Part shown: piece after piece, positions 23,664 through 31,572 of the stretch
Layout: each line of letters opens with the position of its first letter
Position numbering within the stretch: position 1 is the stretch's first letter
Source: a virus
DNA length: 43,347 nucleotides
IMG/VR virus record: IMGVR_UViG_3300017991_000031
Location: 1 to 43,347 of that record
Reading direction: 5' to 3' (one strand)
The notes under the pieces: generated by a model
What the model saw: the letters and a program-made list of their open reading frames with translations, nothing else
Database searches by the model: none
What the model was told of the DNA's origin: nothing
Position numbers and translations under genes: made by a program

Positions 23664-24188
23664 ATGGCGGTAGCGGCCTCCGGCATACTGAGCGTTCCCC
23701 TGGACGCGATGCGGACGCTGATCGCCGCGACCAGCGCATTCCAGACCTGGGTCGGCGTCGAAACCGCGGCGGCCGCCAAAGCCTTCATCCACCTGATCGC
23801 CCTCAACGAGGCGGCCAGCCTCAGCCAGGCCGAGCGGGAGGCCTTGCGTCCGGTGGCCGTGATCGGCTTCGGCGACGACTTCCACGCCGCCGAGGACGCC
23901 GAGCCGGGCCCCTACATGCGCCACGGCGGCCAGATCGAGGTCGTGTTCGAGGCGGTCATCACCGCCGCCTACACCGACGACGAGGCCGACGCGGTCCTCG
24001 AGTTCGCCAACAGCGTGGGGGCCGTCGTCGAGGAGATGGAGTCCACCAGCCGCGGCACGGGCACGTATCTGCACCTCGTCGGCTACCACAAGACGGCCGG
24101 CCCCGGGCGATACAGCCCCGAGGACATCGCCGCCGGCGAGCTGGACATCTACCAGATGAGCTTCCTGTTCGACTGGGATGAGTGCTAG
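23664..24188 (+). CDS. Tail completion/minor tail protein candidate
   Basis: 174 residues starting MAVAASGILSVPLDAMRTLI. It includes FQTWVGVETAAAAKAFIHLI and an all-beta C-terminal part (IEVVFEAVITAAYTDDEADA, IYQMSFLFDWDEC). Length and place between connector and tail tube genes fit the tail terminator/completion proteins (gpU/Z-like). Identification is from synteny and shape only. Confidence 0.45.
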   Translation: MAVAASGILSVPLDAMRTLIAATSAFQTWVGVETAAAAKAFIHLIALNEAASLSQAEREALRPVAVIGFGDDFHAAEDAEPGPYMRHGGQIEVVFEAVITAAYTDDEADAVLEFANSVGAVVEEMESTSRGTGTYLHLVGYHKTAGPGRYSPEDIAAGELDIYQMSFLFDWDEC

Positions 24189-24253
24189 GCCTGCCGCGTC
24201 CGCTGCCGCGTCCTCGGCAGGCATTTGAGATTTGAAATCTCAAATTTGAGATT
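24189..24253. repeat. Intergenic element A4
   Basis: GCCTGCCG/CGGCAGGC (24189-24222) followed by ATTTGAGATTT-G-AAATCTCAAAT, a perfect 11-bp AT-rich palindrome, and another TTTGAGATT to 24253. Then CAGCTC/AGCTG brackets the ribosome binding site. Confidence 0.8.
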
Positions 24254-24275
24254 CAGCTCACGAAGGGAGCTGACA

Positions 24276-25643
24276 TTGAGTTACGGAAAGCGAATCGCAG
24301 AGGCACTCGAGGAGCTGACGGGCACGACGCCCACCGGCGGCAAGGGCTACGCAGCCCGGGCCGCCGCCGCCCTCGAGGCCATACTGGCCAGCTACGCGTC
24401 CGACGCGATCGTCATCGTCAACCACGGCGACGACGTCGACGACAACGGGACCAACCTCGCCAGCGCCTACGCCGCCGCCTGCGCCCTGACGCCCGGCGGC
24501 AGCGCCCTGTCGGCCACCAACCGGGCCGTCGTGGCCATCCCTCCCGGGACCTACCGCCTCGCGACGGCGGTCGGCTCGTGCTGCCTGGAGCTGGATACCG
24601 AGTACGTCGATCTCGTCGCGCTCGCCCCGGGCAGCCCGGAGGCGACCCGCGTGACGTGGGCCGGCGGCGCCGGCTGTTTCGGCACGATCGGCCAGTCCGT
24701 CGGCGACGTTCGCATGTCGGGCTTCACAATCGCCTGCACCGGCGACGTCAGCGGCAACAACGCCTTCCGGATCGGCATCCTCGCCGACCAGGACATCTCG
24801 GCGAGCATCTATCGCAACATGCACTTCCGCCACAGCAACCCCAAGGCGAATCAGTACTCCATCAGCGCCTACCAGCACCTGGCGGGCACGTGGTACCACT
24901 GCGTCGCCGACGCCTACGCCTGGCGGCTCGGCACCAACGGCGACCTGTCGGCCACGATGTACGACTGCGAAGCCGGCAACTTCAGTTACGGCGGCGACGC
25001 CTCCGGCGCCGACGTCACCGGCACGTTCTACCGCTGCATCGGCGGTTCGAGCTGTTTCGGCGGCTGCACGAACTACGGCTGCGTCTGCTCGGGCGATTTT
25101 TACGACTGCATCGCCGGCAACACCAGCTTCGCGATGGGCAAGGAGGCCTCGGGCAACTTCTACCGCTGCAGGGGCGGGGCGGCATGCTTCGCCGGCTACG
25201 CCGGCAGCGGCACCGACTACGGCACCTTTAGCGGCTACGCCGAGGACTGCTACGCCACGGGCAGCAGCTTCGGCGGCGGCCACGCCGCCGCGGTGTGTTC
25301 CGGCGAGTTGGTAAGGTGCGAGCTGCGGACGATGACGGCGGTATTCCGCCTCGCCGCCGGCGGCATCATCCGGGACTCGGTCGTCGAGCAGACCGGGGCG
25401 AACCTGTCCTGCATCATACTCAACGGCAATGCCGCCATACTCTACAACGACACGCTGGTCGTCGCCGAGGGCGGCAACGGCTACCCGATCGACACCGCCG
25501 GCGGGGCCAAGACGGTCATCTGCGCCCACTGCCGGATGAACAACTTCGACAAGGGCGCAGACTACCAGGACGGCTTAGAGGTCAACGTCACCAACTCGAT
25601 CACGACGTCCTACAACGTCGTCGACAGCGACGTCGCCATCTAG
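24276..25643 (+). CDS. Cys-rich beta-helix protein, possible tail spike or head fibre
   Basis: 455 residues from TTG 24276, 6 bases after AAGGGAGC (no ATG fits). After a helical N-terminus, VVAIPPGTYRLATAVGSC and TEYVDLVALAPGSPEATRVT read as the entry turns of a right-handed beta-helix. Residues about 225-370 contain at least five turns with the motif F/Y-Y-x-C-x-x-G-x-x-x-F: MYDCEAGNFSYGG, FYRCIGGSSCFGG, FYDCIAGNTSFAMG, FYRCRGGAACFAGY and AEDCYATGSSFGG. Stacked cysteines would form a ladder inside the helix. Such folds are common in spikes and polysaccharide lyases. The position among connector genes, rather than after the tape measure, is odd for a tail spike. Confidence 0.6.
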   Translation: MSYGKRIAEALEELTGTTPTGGKGYAARAAAALEAILASYASDAIVIVNHGDDVDDNGTNLASAYAAACALTPGGSALSATNRAVVAIPPGTYRLATAVGSCCLELDTEYVDLVALAPGSPEATRVTWAGGAGCFGTIGQSVGDVRMSGFTIACTGDVSGNNAFRIGILADQDISASIYRNMHFRHSNPKANQYSISAYQHLAGTWYHCVADAYAWRLGTNGDLSATMYDCEAGNFSYGGDASGADVTGTFYRCIGGSSCFGGCTNYGCVCSGDFYDCIAGNTSFAMGKEASGNFYRCRGGAACFAGYAGSGTDYGTFSGYAEDCYATGSSFGGGHAAAVCSGELVRCELRTMTAVFRLAAGGIIRDSVVEQTGANLSCIILNGNAAILYNDTLVVAEGGNGYPIDTAGGAKTVICAHCRMNNFDKGADYQDGLEVNVTNSITTSYNVVDSDVAI

Positions 25644-25651
25644 GGACAGCG

Positions 25652-26143
25652 ATGTTGAGCATCCGCATAACTTACAAGGGCGCCGCCGACGCCAAGGTGA
25701 TGGCCAGGAAGCTGCGGCCGATGGTCGCCGAGGCGCTCGGCCGCGTCATCCAGTGGTGGCACGCCAAGACGCTGCCGGGGCACTTCGAGGAATCGGCGAA
25801 GGCCAAGTACAAGTACGAGCGTCGTACCCGCAAGTGGGAGCGCCGCAAGCAGCGCGAGGTAGGCCACACACGCCCCATGGTCTACAGCGGCGCCCTTCGC
25901 CGGTGGGTCCTGCGGACAGTAACCATCCGCAAGCTCAAGACCCGCCCCTCCGCCAAGGGCGTCATGCGGGCCCGCTACTTCCTGCGAAAACCCGGCCATC
26001 CCGATCCCGGCAAGCCCGACATGGGCGGCGAGGTGATCGCCACGATCCCGCGGGAGCGGCGGGCGATGGCCAAGCTGCTCGACAGGCGGGTGGCGCGTGC
26101 GATGCGGGCGATGACCAACCAGCGGACGGTGGTCATCAAGTGA
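25652..26143 (+). CDS. Tail completion protein, HK97 gp10-like candidate
   Basis: 163 residues, very basic. It has a helical N-terminal part (VMARKLRPMVAEALGRVIQW), then YKYERRTRKWERRKQREVGH and a conserved-looking RPMVYSGALRRWV, with a later basic C-terminal helix. The RPMVxSGALRR element near the middle and the overall length are those of the phage virion-morphogenesis/HK97 gp10-like group. It ends at a TGA that opens an A repeat. Confidence 0.5.
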   Translation: MLSIRITYKGAADAKVMARKLRPMVAEALGRVIQWWHAKTLPGHFEESAKAKYKYERRTRKWERRKQREVGHTRPMVYSGALRRWVLRTVTIRKLKTRPSAKGVMRARYFLRKPGHPDPGKPDMGGEVIATIPRERRAMAKLLDRRVARAMRAMTNQRTVVIK

Positions 26144-26199
26144 ATCTGAAATCTGAAATTTGAAATCTCAAATGCAGCCCCGAGCGGAGTCGAGGGGCT
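26143..26199. repeat. Intergenic element A5
   Basis: GAATCTGAAATCTGAAATTT and on to ATCTCAAAT at 26173, starting within the TGA of the upstream gene. CAGCCCC/GGGGCTG follows (26174-26199) with a 12-base loop. Confidence 0.75.
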
Positions 26200-26220
26200 G
26201 TCAGTGCCGGAGGCACGAAG

Positions 26221-27123
26221 ATGGCACAAGGCGACAGGGCGACAATCGGCGTGGTGGACATCGCCACGCCCAACGTGACGATCGGCGGCCTGACGGATCT
26301 GCCCTTCCCCCCCGGCGTCCAGGAGGTCGTGGAGGGCTCCGCCGGCGTCGACGCCGAGTACCTGGCGATCATGGCCGCCATGGGCCGAGTGGCCTTCACC
26401 ACCCGCGACCTGACGGCCCTGGCCTCGATCGGTCTCAACGGCGTGGCGGTGACGACGCTGGACGCCTATTACCAGATGCTGGCCGGCGTCAGCGGCCGCG
26501 AGGCCTACGGCTCTGCCAAGCACCTGAAGGTGAGCATGTCCAGCGGCCTGGCGGTGCCGCGGATGCTGAGCTGCGGCGTGGGCGAAACGGCGCAGTGCAG
26601 CTTCGAGGCCTTCGCCATCAGCGCCGACGGCGCGACGAACCCGATCACCGTCACCGCCGACCAGACCATGCCCGACGACGGCAGCGTCGACGACGTCTGG
26701 ACGATCGGCCCGATCGAGCTGAACACGGTGGACTACGACGTCGGCAGCGTCAGCATCGACTTCGGCCTCGACGTGGCCCAGGAGCCGCCCACCGAGGGCG
26801 ACACGTACCCCAAGCTCTGCCTGATCGCCAACCGCCGCCCGCGGATCACGCTGACGACGCTGAGCGCAGAGGCGATGGCGACGATCACGTCCGCCGGCCT
26901 GGCGTTGACGAGCTTCGCCGTCTACTTCCGCAAGCTCGCCGCCCGGGGCACCCGCGTCGCGGAGGTCACCGCCGAGCACGTCAAGATCAGCGGCACCACC
27001 GGGATGGCCATCCCCGGCGACAGCTCCGCGTCGATCGGCGGCGGCCGCCTGGCCACGCCGATCACCATCGTCCCCGACACGTCGCCGCCCTTAACCATTT
27101 CGACCGCGTCAGCCATCACCTGA
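26221..27123 (+). CDS. Major tail (tube) protein candidate
   Basis: 300 residues from ATG 26221 after GGAGG. Almost entirely beta-strand with Ala/Gly/Thr content: VVDIATPNVTIGGLTDLPFP, DVWTIGPIELNTVDYDVGSV and CLIANRRPRITLTTLSAEAM. Its size, abundance-type composition and place just upstream of the G/GT chaperones and tape measure are those of the tail tube protein in long-tailed phages. Confidence 0.65.
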   Translation: MAQGDRATIGVVDIATPNVTIGGLTDLPFPPGVQEVVEGSAGVDAEYLAIMAAMGRVAFTTRDLTALASIGLNGVAVTTLDAYYQMLAGVSGREAYGSAKHLKVSMSSGLAVPRMLSCGVGETAQCSFEAFAISADGATNPITVTADQTMPDDGSVDDVWTIGPIELNTVDYDVGSVSIDFGLDVAQEPPTEGDTYPKLCLIANRRPRITLTTLSAEAMATITSAGLALTSFAVYFRKLAARGTRVAEVTAEHVKISGTTGMAIPGDSSASIGGGRLATPITIVPDTSPPLTISTASAIT

Positions 27124-27145
27124 CGTGGGGTGCTGCCACTGGCGA

Positions 27146-27194
27146 TATGAGATTTGAGATTTGAGATCTTAAATTCAGCCGCCACAGGCGGCTG
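27146..27194. repeat. Intergenic element A6
   Basis: ATATGAGATTTGAGATTTGA and on to TTAAATT, then CAGCCGCC-ACA-GGCGGCTG (27176-27194), an 8-bp stem with a 3-base loop directly before AAGGGAG. Confidence 0.8.
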
Positions 27195-27209
27195 ACAAGG
27201 GAGTGAGAC

Positions 27210-27431
27210 ATGATAATCGAGTTGTTCATCGACGAGGCCGGCAAGTGGCGCTGGCGTATCCTCGACAGCGACGGCAGGATCCGCGGCTGCAGTGGCGAGG
27301 GCCACGACACCCGCGACGAGGCCCAGGCCGAGGTGGAGCTTCTCCGCAACGAGTTTCCCGGCGCGACGCAGCGGGACCTGCCGGCCAGGGCCAGGTCCAA
27401 GGCGGCGTCGAAGCCCGCGGCGAAGGAGTGA
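27210..27431 (+). CDS. DUF1508/YegP-like small protein (second)
   Basis: 73 residues: MIIELFIDEAGKWRWRILDS, then DGRIRGCSGEGHDTRDEAQ. Same layout as the protein at 6411 (x-D-x-x-G-x-W-R-W-R-I-x-x-x-x-G-x-I) but with a Lys/Ala tail. The start follows AAGGGAGTGAGAC. It lies between the tail tube and chaperone genes. The reason for a DUF1508 protein here is unknown. Confidence 0.6.
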   Translation: MIIELFIDEAGKWRWRILDSDGRIRGCSGEGHDTRDEAQAEVELLRNEFPGATQRDLPARARSKAASKPAAKE

Positions 27432-27436
27432 TCGCC

Positions 27437-28180
27437 GTGGGCGAGTTCCTTTACTTCATCCCGGCCCAGACGGCCGCGGGGCCCGCCCTGCTGGCCGAGC
27501 TGGGCATCGCCGCGGTGCTCGGCGGCACAGACGTCGAGCAGGGCCTCTGCCAGTCCGGCCCGGCCGGCGGGTCCGGCGTGTTGTTTCGCCGCTCGGCGGC
27601 TGCCGGCCCGCCGGTGTCCTACGCCCCTGACCGCCAGAGCTGGTTTCCCGCGGGGCCCCAGAAGGTCTACTGGCTGGGCTTCGAGCACGCCGACCCGCCT
27701 TGCCCCGCCGACCTTGCCCGCGGCCTGTCGCGAAGGATCCCTGGCTCTGACGTCGAGCTGGCTGACGGAAATCTCTGGCATTGCCCCATCGCACGCCTGG
27801 CCGCCGGCGGGACGAATCTGCCCATCAGGCTGGGGCTGGATCCGCAGACGGGCGCCGACAGCTTCCGCGTGGCCGACTCGGCGGTCAAGCTGTGGGAGAT
27901 GGCCGGGGAGGTCTGGGCCAGGGACGTTGCCGCCGCGCAGGCCCAGGCCGCCGGCGACGACGGCATCGACGACCCGCTGAGCGCCGATCGCGTGATCGAG
28001 ATCGCCGTCGCCGCGCTGGCCGCCAACTACCGCGTCGGCCGCTGGGAGGTCCAGGCCCTCGAGCTGCTGGGCCAGGCCGAGCTGCGGGAGGTCCTCGACG
28101 TGCTGGTGGACATACCGGGCCTGAAGGAGCTGGCCGGCGACGGCGGCGGAAAAAAAAACGCCACACCATCAGGTACGTGA
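27437..28180 (+). CDS. Tail assembly chaperone G-like protein (0 frame)
   Basis: 247 residues from GTG 27437, 8 bases after AAGGAG. It starts MGEFLYFIPAQTAAGPALLA, with a helical C-terminal half (VIEIAVAALAANYRVGRWEV, LLGQAELREVLDVLVDIPGL). It lies between tail tube and tape measure, where lambda has G. Its last codons cross a run of nine A and it ends 21 bases later at TGA 28178. A -1 shift on this run extends it to the GT-like form. Confidence 0.7.
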   Translation: MGEFLYFIPAQTAAGPALLAELGIAAVLGGTDVEQGLCQSGPAGGSGVLFRRSAAAGPPVSYAPDRQSWFPAGPQKVYWLGFEHADPPCPADLARGLSRRIPGSDVELADGNLWHCPIARLAAGGTNLPIRLGLDPQTGADSFRVADSAVKLWEMAGEVWARDVAAAQAQAAGDDGIDDPLSADRVIEIAVAALAANYRVGRWEVQALELLGQAELREVLDVLVDIPGLKELAGDGGGKKNATPSGT

Positions 28181-28344
28181 CGTGGCGTCTGTGGTCGGCG
28201 GGCCTGCTGTCTGATTACCGGCCGACCTGGGCCGACGTCGGCAGTTTCATCCAGGCCGCCGACGCCGAGACCCGCGGCCAGGAACGCTTCGAGCGGACGC
28301 TGCAGATGATGCTGGCGGCGTCGGCCGCCAGGCGGATCCGATGA
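27437..28344 (+). CDS. Tail assembly chaperone GT-like fusion by -1 frameshift
   Basis: Slipping back one base at A-AAA-AAC (28153-28159) joins the G-like frame to an open -1 frame reading RHTIRYVTWRLWSAGLLSDY and ending at TGA 28344 with LQMMLAASAARRIR, giving about 302 residues. The -1 frame has no start codon of its own near the join and shows good codon use. This is the arrangement conserved in long-tailed phages, where a small share of the fusion is needed to load the tape measure. No unshifted start explains the downstream frame. Confidence 0.75.
28153..28159 (+). promoter_or_regulatory. -1 ribosomal frameshift site A AAA AAC
   Basis: The run of nine A at 28150-28158 followed by C places the heptamer A-AAA-AAC in the correct zero-frame phase (AAA 28154, AAC 28157). 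CGCCAC at 28159-28164 can pair with GTGGCG downstream, a possible stimulating stem, although it starts immediately at the site. Confidence 0.75.
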
Positions 28345-28387
28345 GACGCGGTCCTTCGTAGATTGAGCGCAGCGAAAGCGAAGTAGG

Positions 28388-29932
28388 ATGGCTGACGTAG
28401 TATTCAAACTCGATGCCGAGTCGGCCAAGGCCGTCAGGGCCTTCCTGCAGCTCGACGAGGCCCAGCGCAAGGTGGAGCTGTCGAGCAAGCGGGCCACCGG
28501 CCAGACCAAGCAGCACGGCAAGGCGATGAATGACCTTGGCCGCGGCGCCATCCGCGACCTAAAGGGAATCGTCACGGGGTTCGTCAGCGTAACCGCCGCC
28601 ATCGGCGCCGTCCGCTCGGCCTGGCGGATCTGGCAGCAGGACATCGCCGCCAGCGTCGCCAGCATGAAGCAGTTCCAGGCCGAGTTTGTCAATCTCCAGT
28701 TTCTCGGCCAGAACTACAGGGACCCCAACCTTCGGGGCCGCATTCACGAGATGGCCGTGAAGTATGGAATCCCCGCCGAGGAGGTCACCGCGGGCAGATA
28801 CGCGCTGCAATCCATGGCCGGCTGGATGCCGCCGGCGGAGCGCGAGCGGGCCGTGATCGAGGCGATGCGGATGCGGCCGACGAGCAAGGTCACGGTGCCC
28901 GAGCTTGCGCCGACGTTCGCCAAGATGCGCTTTCACTACCGCGACCTGTCCGCCAGGCAGGCGGCCAACATGACCCAGCGGATGTTCGAGCTGGCCGCGA
29001 TCGCCGAGCCGACAGAGCTGGCCAACTACGCGCCGCGGATGTTCGCGGCCGGGCGGCTTGGTGGCCTCTCGGCCACCGAGGCCGCGGGCTTCGGGGCCTT
29101 TATGACGATGGGCGCGGGGACCGCGGCGCAGGCCGCCAGCGGCATGGACATCGTTATGCGCCGGCTGACGCTACAGGATCCCGAGGCGAAGGCGGCGATG
29201 GAGCGGGGCGGCTGGAGCCGCGCCGCCGGCAGTGTCAGCCGCCGCAAGGCCATCATGGCCAGAGCGGGCATCAGCGCCGCCGACTCCGGCCTGACCAGGT
29301 TGTACAAGGTCGCCGACCTGCAGCGCCGCGGCGGGCTCACCAAAGACGAGATGGGCTTACTGTTCGGCGAGAAGGGCTTGAAGTACGGCTACATGGCGGC
29401 CGAGCACGCCGACACGCTGCGACGGGTCGTCGCCGACTTCGCTGCGACGACGGGTCCCGACATCGACATCGCTGGCGAGAAGATCGGTACGGCAGTGCGG
29501 ACCGACCCGACCTACCGCCGTTCCCGCGCTGCCGCCCGCCTAGCCGCGAGGCAGGCTGCCGCCCGGCAACAACCCGACAATTTGCTGCGAGAGAATTTCG
29601 CCGAGGCCTTGGAGGCCGTTCGCCTGGAAAAGGGCGGAGGCGTGGGCGCGGTCGTCCGTAATTGGATTTATAGGGCGACGATGCATCTCCCCGAGTCAGT
29701 GGTCGGGCCCATGGGGCCTGAGATGACCACAATGCTTGCTCGGCAACTGGACGACAAGTCGGGCGATCCTACCGAGGAGGCGCGACTAGAGGCCGCGCGC
29801 ATGCTTGGCCTGGCGGTCGACAAGCTGGACAAAGTCGCCGACAAGCTCAACGCCAAGGCCGAGGGCGCCAAGAAATTCAACGCCCACGTCGAGCCCGAGT
29901 CCGCCGGCGCCGGCGGCGGAGACGGATATTGA
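28388..29932 (+). CDS. Tape measure protein
   Basis: 514 residues. It starts MADVVFKLDAESAKAVRAFL and is long and helical with coiled-coil-like segments (DEAQRKVELSSKRATGQTKQ), a hydrophobic stretch LKGIVTGFVSVTAAIGAVRS near residue 65, and a C-terminal helix LGLAVDKLDKVADKLNAKAE. The start follows AAGTAGG. Its place directly after the G/GT pair identifies it. At about 0.15 nm per residue the tail would be near 77 nm, short for a siphovirus. The TGA lies in repeat B. Confidence 0.75.
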   Translation: MADVVFKLDAESAKAVRAFLQLDEAQRKVELSSKRATGQTKQHGKAMNDLGRGAIRDLKGIVTGFVSVTAAIGAVRSAWRIWQQDIAASVASMKQFQAEFVNLQFLGQNYRDPNLRGRIHEMAVKYGIPAEEVTAGRYALQSMAGWMPPAERERAVIEAMRMRPTSKVTVPELAPTFAKMRFHYRDLSARQAANMTQRMFELAAIAEPTELANYAPRMFAAGRLGGLSATEAAGFGAFMTMGAGTAAQAASGMDIVMRRLTLQDPEAKAAMERGGWSRAAGSVSRRKAIMARAGISAADSGLTRLYKVADLQRRGGLTKDEMGLLFGEKGLKYGYMAAEHADTLRRVVADFAATTGPDIDIAGEKIGTAVRTDPTYRRSRAAARLAARQAAARQQPDNLLRENFAEALEAVRLEKGGGVGAVVRNWIYRATMHLPESVVGPMGPEMTTMLARQLDDKSGDPTEEARLEAARMLGLAVDKLDKVADKLNAKAEGAKKFNAHVEPESAGAGGGDGY

Positions 29933-30024
29933 TCCGCAGATTACGCAGATTGACGCAGAACAAGAAACAGCATCGCTCCACTGCTTCTTCTGTGCTCTGC
30001 GCGAATCTGCGAAATCTGCGGATA
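29932..30024. repeat. Dispersed repeat B, full hairpin copy
   Basis: The left arm ATCCGCAGATTACGCAGATT... and the right arm ending ...AATCTGCGGAT match as inverted repeats over 25 of 28 positions, with a 37-base centre. It overlaps the tape measure stop and ends before the next start at 30042. Confidence 0.85.
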
Positions 30025-30041
30025 GATAAGAAGGCCTGCGG

Positions 30042-30416
30042 ATGGCGAACAGCATAGGAGCCCTGAGCTTCGACCTGCTTCGCGGCATGGCCGACGAGCC
30101 CGCCGAGGCCACCGAGAGCTGGGCCCGTCCGGGCATCGACTACCAGACCCATCGGCGGATCGGCTACAGGGCCCGGCAGATCGAGCTGCGGACGGTGGCG
30201 ATCGTCGCCGACGCGACGGCCGCCGCGGTGGAGGCCGCCGCCTACAAGGCCGTCCAGGGCACCAGCCTCGACATCATCGACGCCACCGGCGTCACCTGGG
30301 CCAACTGCCGCGTCCTCGAGGTCCGCGCCACGTGGCGCAACTGCATCTACCAGGGTGCCGCCAAGACCCGCCTGGCGGCTCGATGGACCGTCGTCCAGGA
30401 CGATCCGGCGGGCTAG
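30042..30416 (+). CDS. Hypothetical tail protein
   Basis: 124 residues starting MANSIGALSFDLLRGMADEP. It has strands (IELRTVAIVADATAAAVEAA, DIIDATGVTWANCRVLEVRA) and WRNCIYQGAAKTRLAARWTV. Its place just after the tape measure fits a distal tail or adaptor protein. The family is not recognised. Ends in TAG followed by a hairpin. Confidence 0.5.
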   Translation: MANSIGALSFDLLRGMADEPAEATESWARPGIDYQTHRRIGYRARQIELRTVAIVADATAAAVEAAAYKAVQGTSLDIIDATGVTWANCRVLEVRATWRNCIYQGAAKTRLAARWTVVQDDPAG

Positions 30417-30479
30417 GCGGCCGGCCCTCGCCGCGCTCGGGCCGGCCGCATTTGAGATTTGAGATTTCAGATTTCAAAT
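30417..30479. repeat. Intergenic element A7
   Basis: GCGGCCGGCCC and GGGCCGGCCGC (30417-30449) form an 11-bp stem, followed by TTTGAGAT units to 30479. The last AAAT contributes the A and T of the next ATG start. Confidence 0.85.
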
Positions 30480-30768
30480 GAGCGTAAGCATTGATTCGAC
30501 AGTCCGGATCTCGGCGAACGCCTGGCGAGTGGGCTACAGTTCCGACCAGGACGATCCGACGTTCTACGTCTACCGCGACGGCCGCTTCGTCGCGGCCACC
30601 AGGGCCACCCACTACGACTTCCTCGTCGCCCCCGGCGAGTCCCTGGTCGTGCAGGTCCTCGATTCGGTATCCGACGCCGCCGCCAACATCGCCGACGGGC
30701 GCGTCGAGCTGCACTGGAACCGCGTCGCCGGCGCGGACCATTACCGCATAGACGGGCGCCGCGCATAG
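30478..30768 (+). CDS. Small beta-sandwich tail protein
   Basis: 96 residues (MSVSIDSTVRISANAWRVGY ... FYVYRDGRFVAATRATHYDF). Fibronectin-III-like strand pattern with Y-x-V-Y-R-D-G-R and a C-terminal VELHWNRVAGADHYRIDGRR. The ATG is made by the end of an A repeat and there is no clear ribosome binding site. Probably a tail tip accessory, inferred from place. Confidence 0.5.
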   Translation: MSVSIDSTVRISANAWRVGYSSDQDDPTFYVYRDGRFVAATRATHYDFLVAPGESLVVQVLDSVSDAAANIADGRVELHWNRVAGADHYRIDGRRA

Positions 30769-30831
30769 GCGCCCGCCGGCGCTGGAGCTTCGGCGGGCGC
30801 ATTTGAGATTTGAGATCTCAGATTTGAGATT
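30769..30831. repeat. Intergenic element A8
   Basis: GCGCCCGCCG and CGGCGGGCGC (30769-30800) form a 10-bp stem with a 12-base loop, followed by ATTTGAGATTTGAGATCTCA and on to 30831, 6 bases before the next start. Confidence 0.85.
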
Positions 30832-30837
30832 GAACGG

Positions 30838-31572
30838 ATGACGGCGTTGGACATGGGCGGTCAAATCTCGATCGGCACCGACGACCGCCGCCTGCGGCGG
30901 CTGATGGCCGCGGGCCTGTTCGGGTCGTTGCCGGCGGGCGTCTGGGTTCAGCGGGCGACGACGACGGCCGACGTCCTGGCCTGCTACCGGCTGCGTCACG
31001 ACGTCCACGTCGAGGCCGGCTACCACAGGCGCCAGCCCGGCGGCGTGCGGATCACGGTCCACGACGCCTTGCCGTTGCGGATCGTCCTGGCCGCCATGGC
31101 GGGGCGCAAGGTCGTGGGCGTCCAGGTCCTCGTCGTCGACACGCCCGACGCCGCCCTGCCCGCCGATGCCCGTTTCGCCGCCGAGCTGCGTTACGTCCGC
31201 CGTCGCGGCCGTCTGCTGGCCGAGGCCGCCGGCCAGGCGGTGGCCGTGGACTACCGCAAGACGGCAGTGCCGACCGCACTGCAGCAGGCGCTCTTCGCGT
31301 ACGCCGTGCGCTCGCGCGTCACGGACCTGTTGACGGTCGTCGGCCCTCGCCACGTGCCGTTCTACGAGTTATTGGGATTTCGCCAGGCCGGTCCGCCGCG
31401 GGAGTGGACCACCAAGGCCGGCGGCCCTGTCGTGCTGGTCCACCTGGACGTCACGGCGTTTCTCGCCGCCGCCCGCGGCCGGGGGCCCGACGAGCCCGAC
31501 TCGCGGGCCTACATCCTGGGCTACTTCGCCCGCGCCAACCCGCATCTGGAGGGTTTTCGGCAGTGGCGTTGA
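30838..31572 (+). CDS. FeeM-like N-acyltransferase (GNAT/autoinducer-synthase fold)
   Basis: 244 residues. The order is ACYRLRHDVHVEAGYHRRQP, HDALPLRIVLAAMAGRKVVG, then VLVVDTPDAALPADARFAAE, AVAVDYRKTAVPTALQQALF and VVGPRHVPFYELLGFRQAGP. This corresponds to the N-acyl amino acid synthase (FeeM)/AHL-synthase branch of GNAT enzymes: an N-terminal Y-R-L-R-x-D-V segment, a beta strand G-V-Q-V-L-V-V-D, a V-x-x-x-Y-R motif and the final P-R-H-x-x-F-Y-x-x-L-G-F. FeeM joins a fatty acyl group from acyl-ACP to an amino acid. The substrate here is unknown. It lies within the tail operon with its own A8 leader and overlaps the next gene by 10 bases. Confidence 0.7.
   Translation: MTALDMGGQISIGTDDRRLRRLMAAGLFGSLPAGVWVQRATTTADVLACYRLRHDVHVEAGYHRRQPGGVRITVHDALPLRIVLAAMAGRKVVGVQVLVVDTPDAALPADARFAAELRYVRRRGRLLAEAAGQAVAVDYRKTAVPTALQQALFAYAVRSRVTDLLTVVGPRHVPFYELLGFRQAGPPREWTTKAGGPVVLVHLDVTAFLAAARGRGPDEPDSRAYILGYFARANPHLEGFRQWR

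Noticed and set aside
22166-30831. CRISPR array
   Set aside because: The repeated units are dispersed singly between genes, are variable, and have no spacers.
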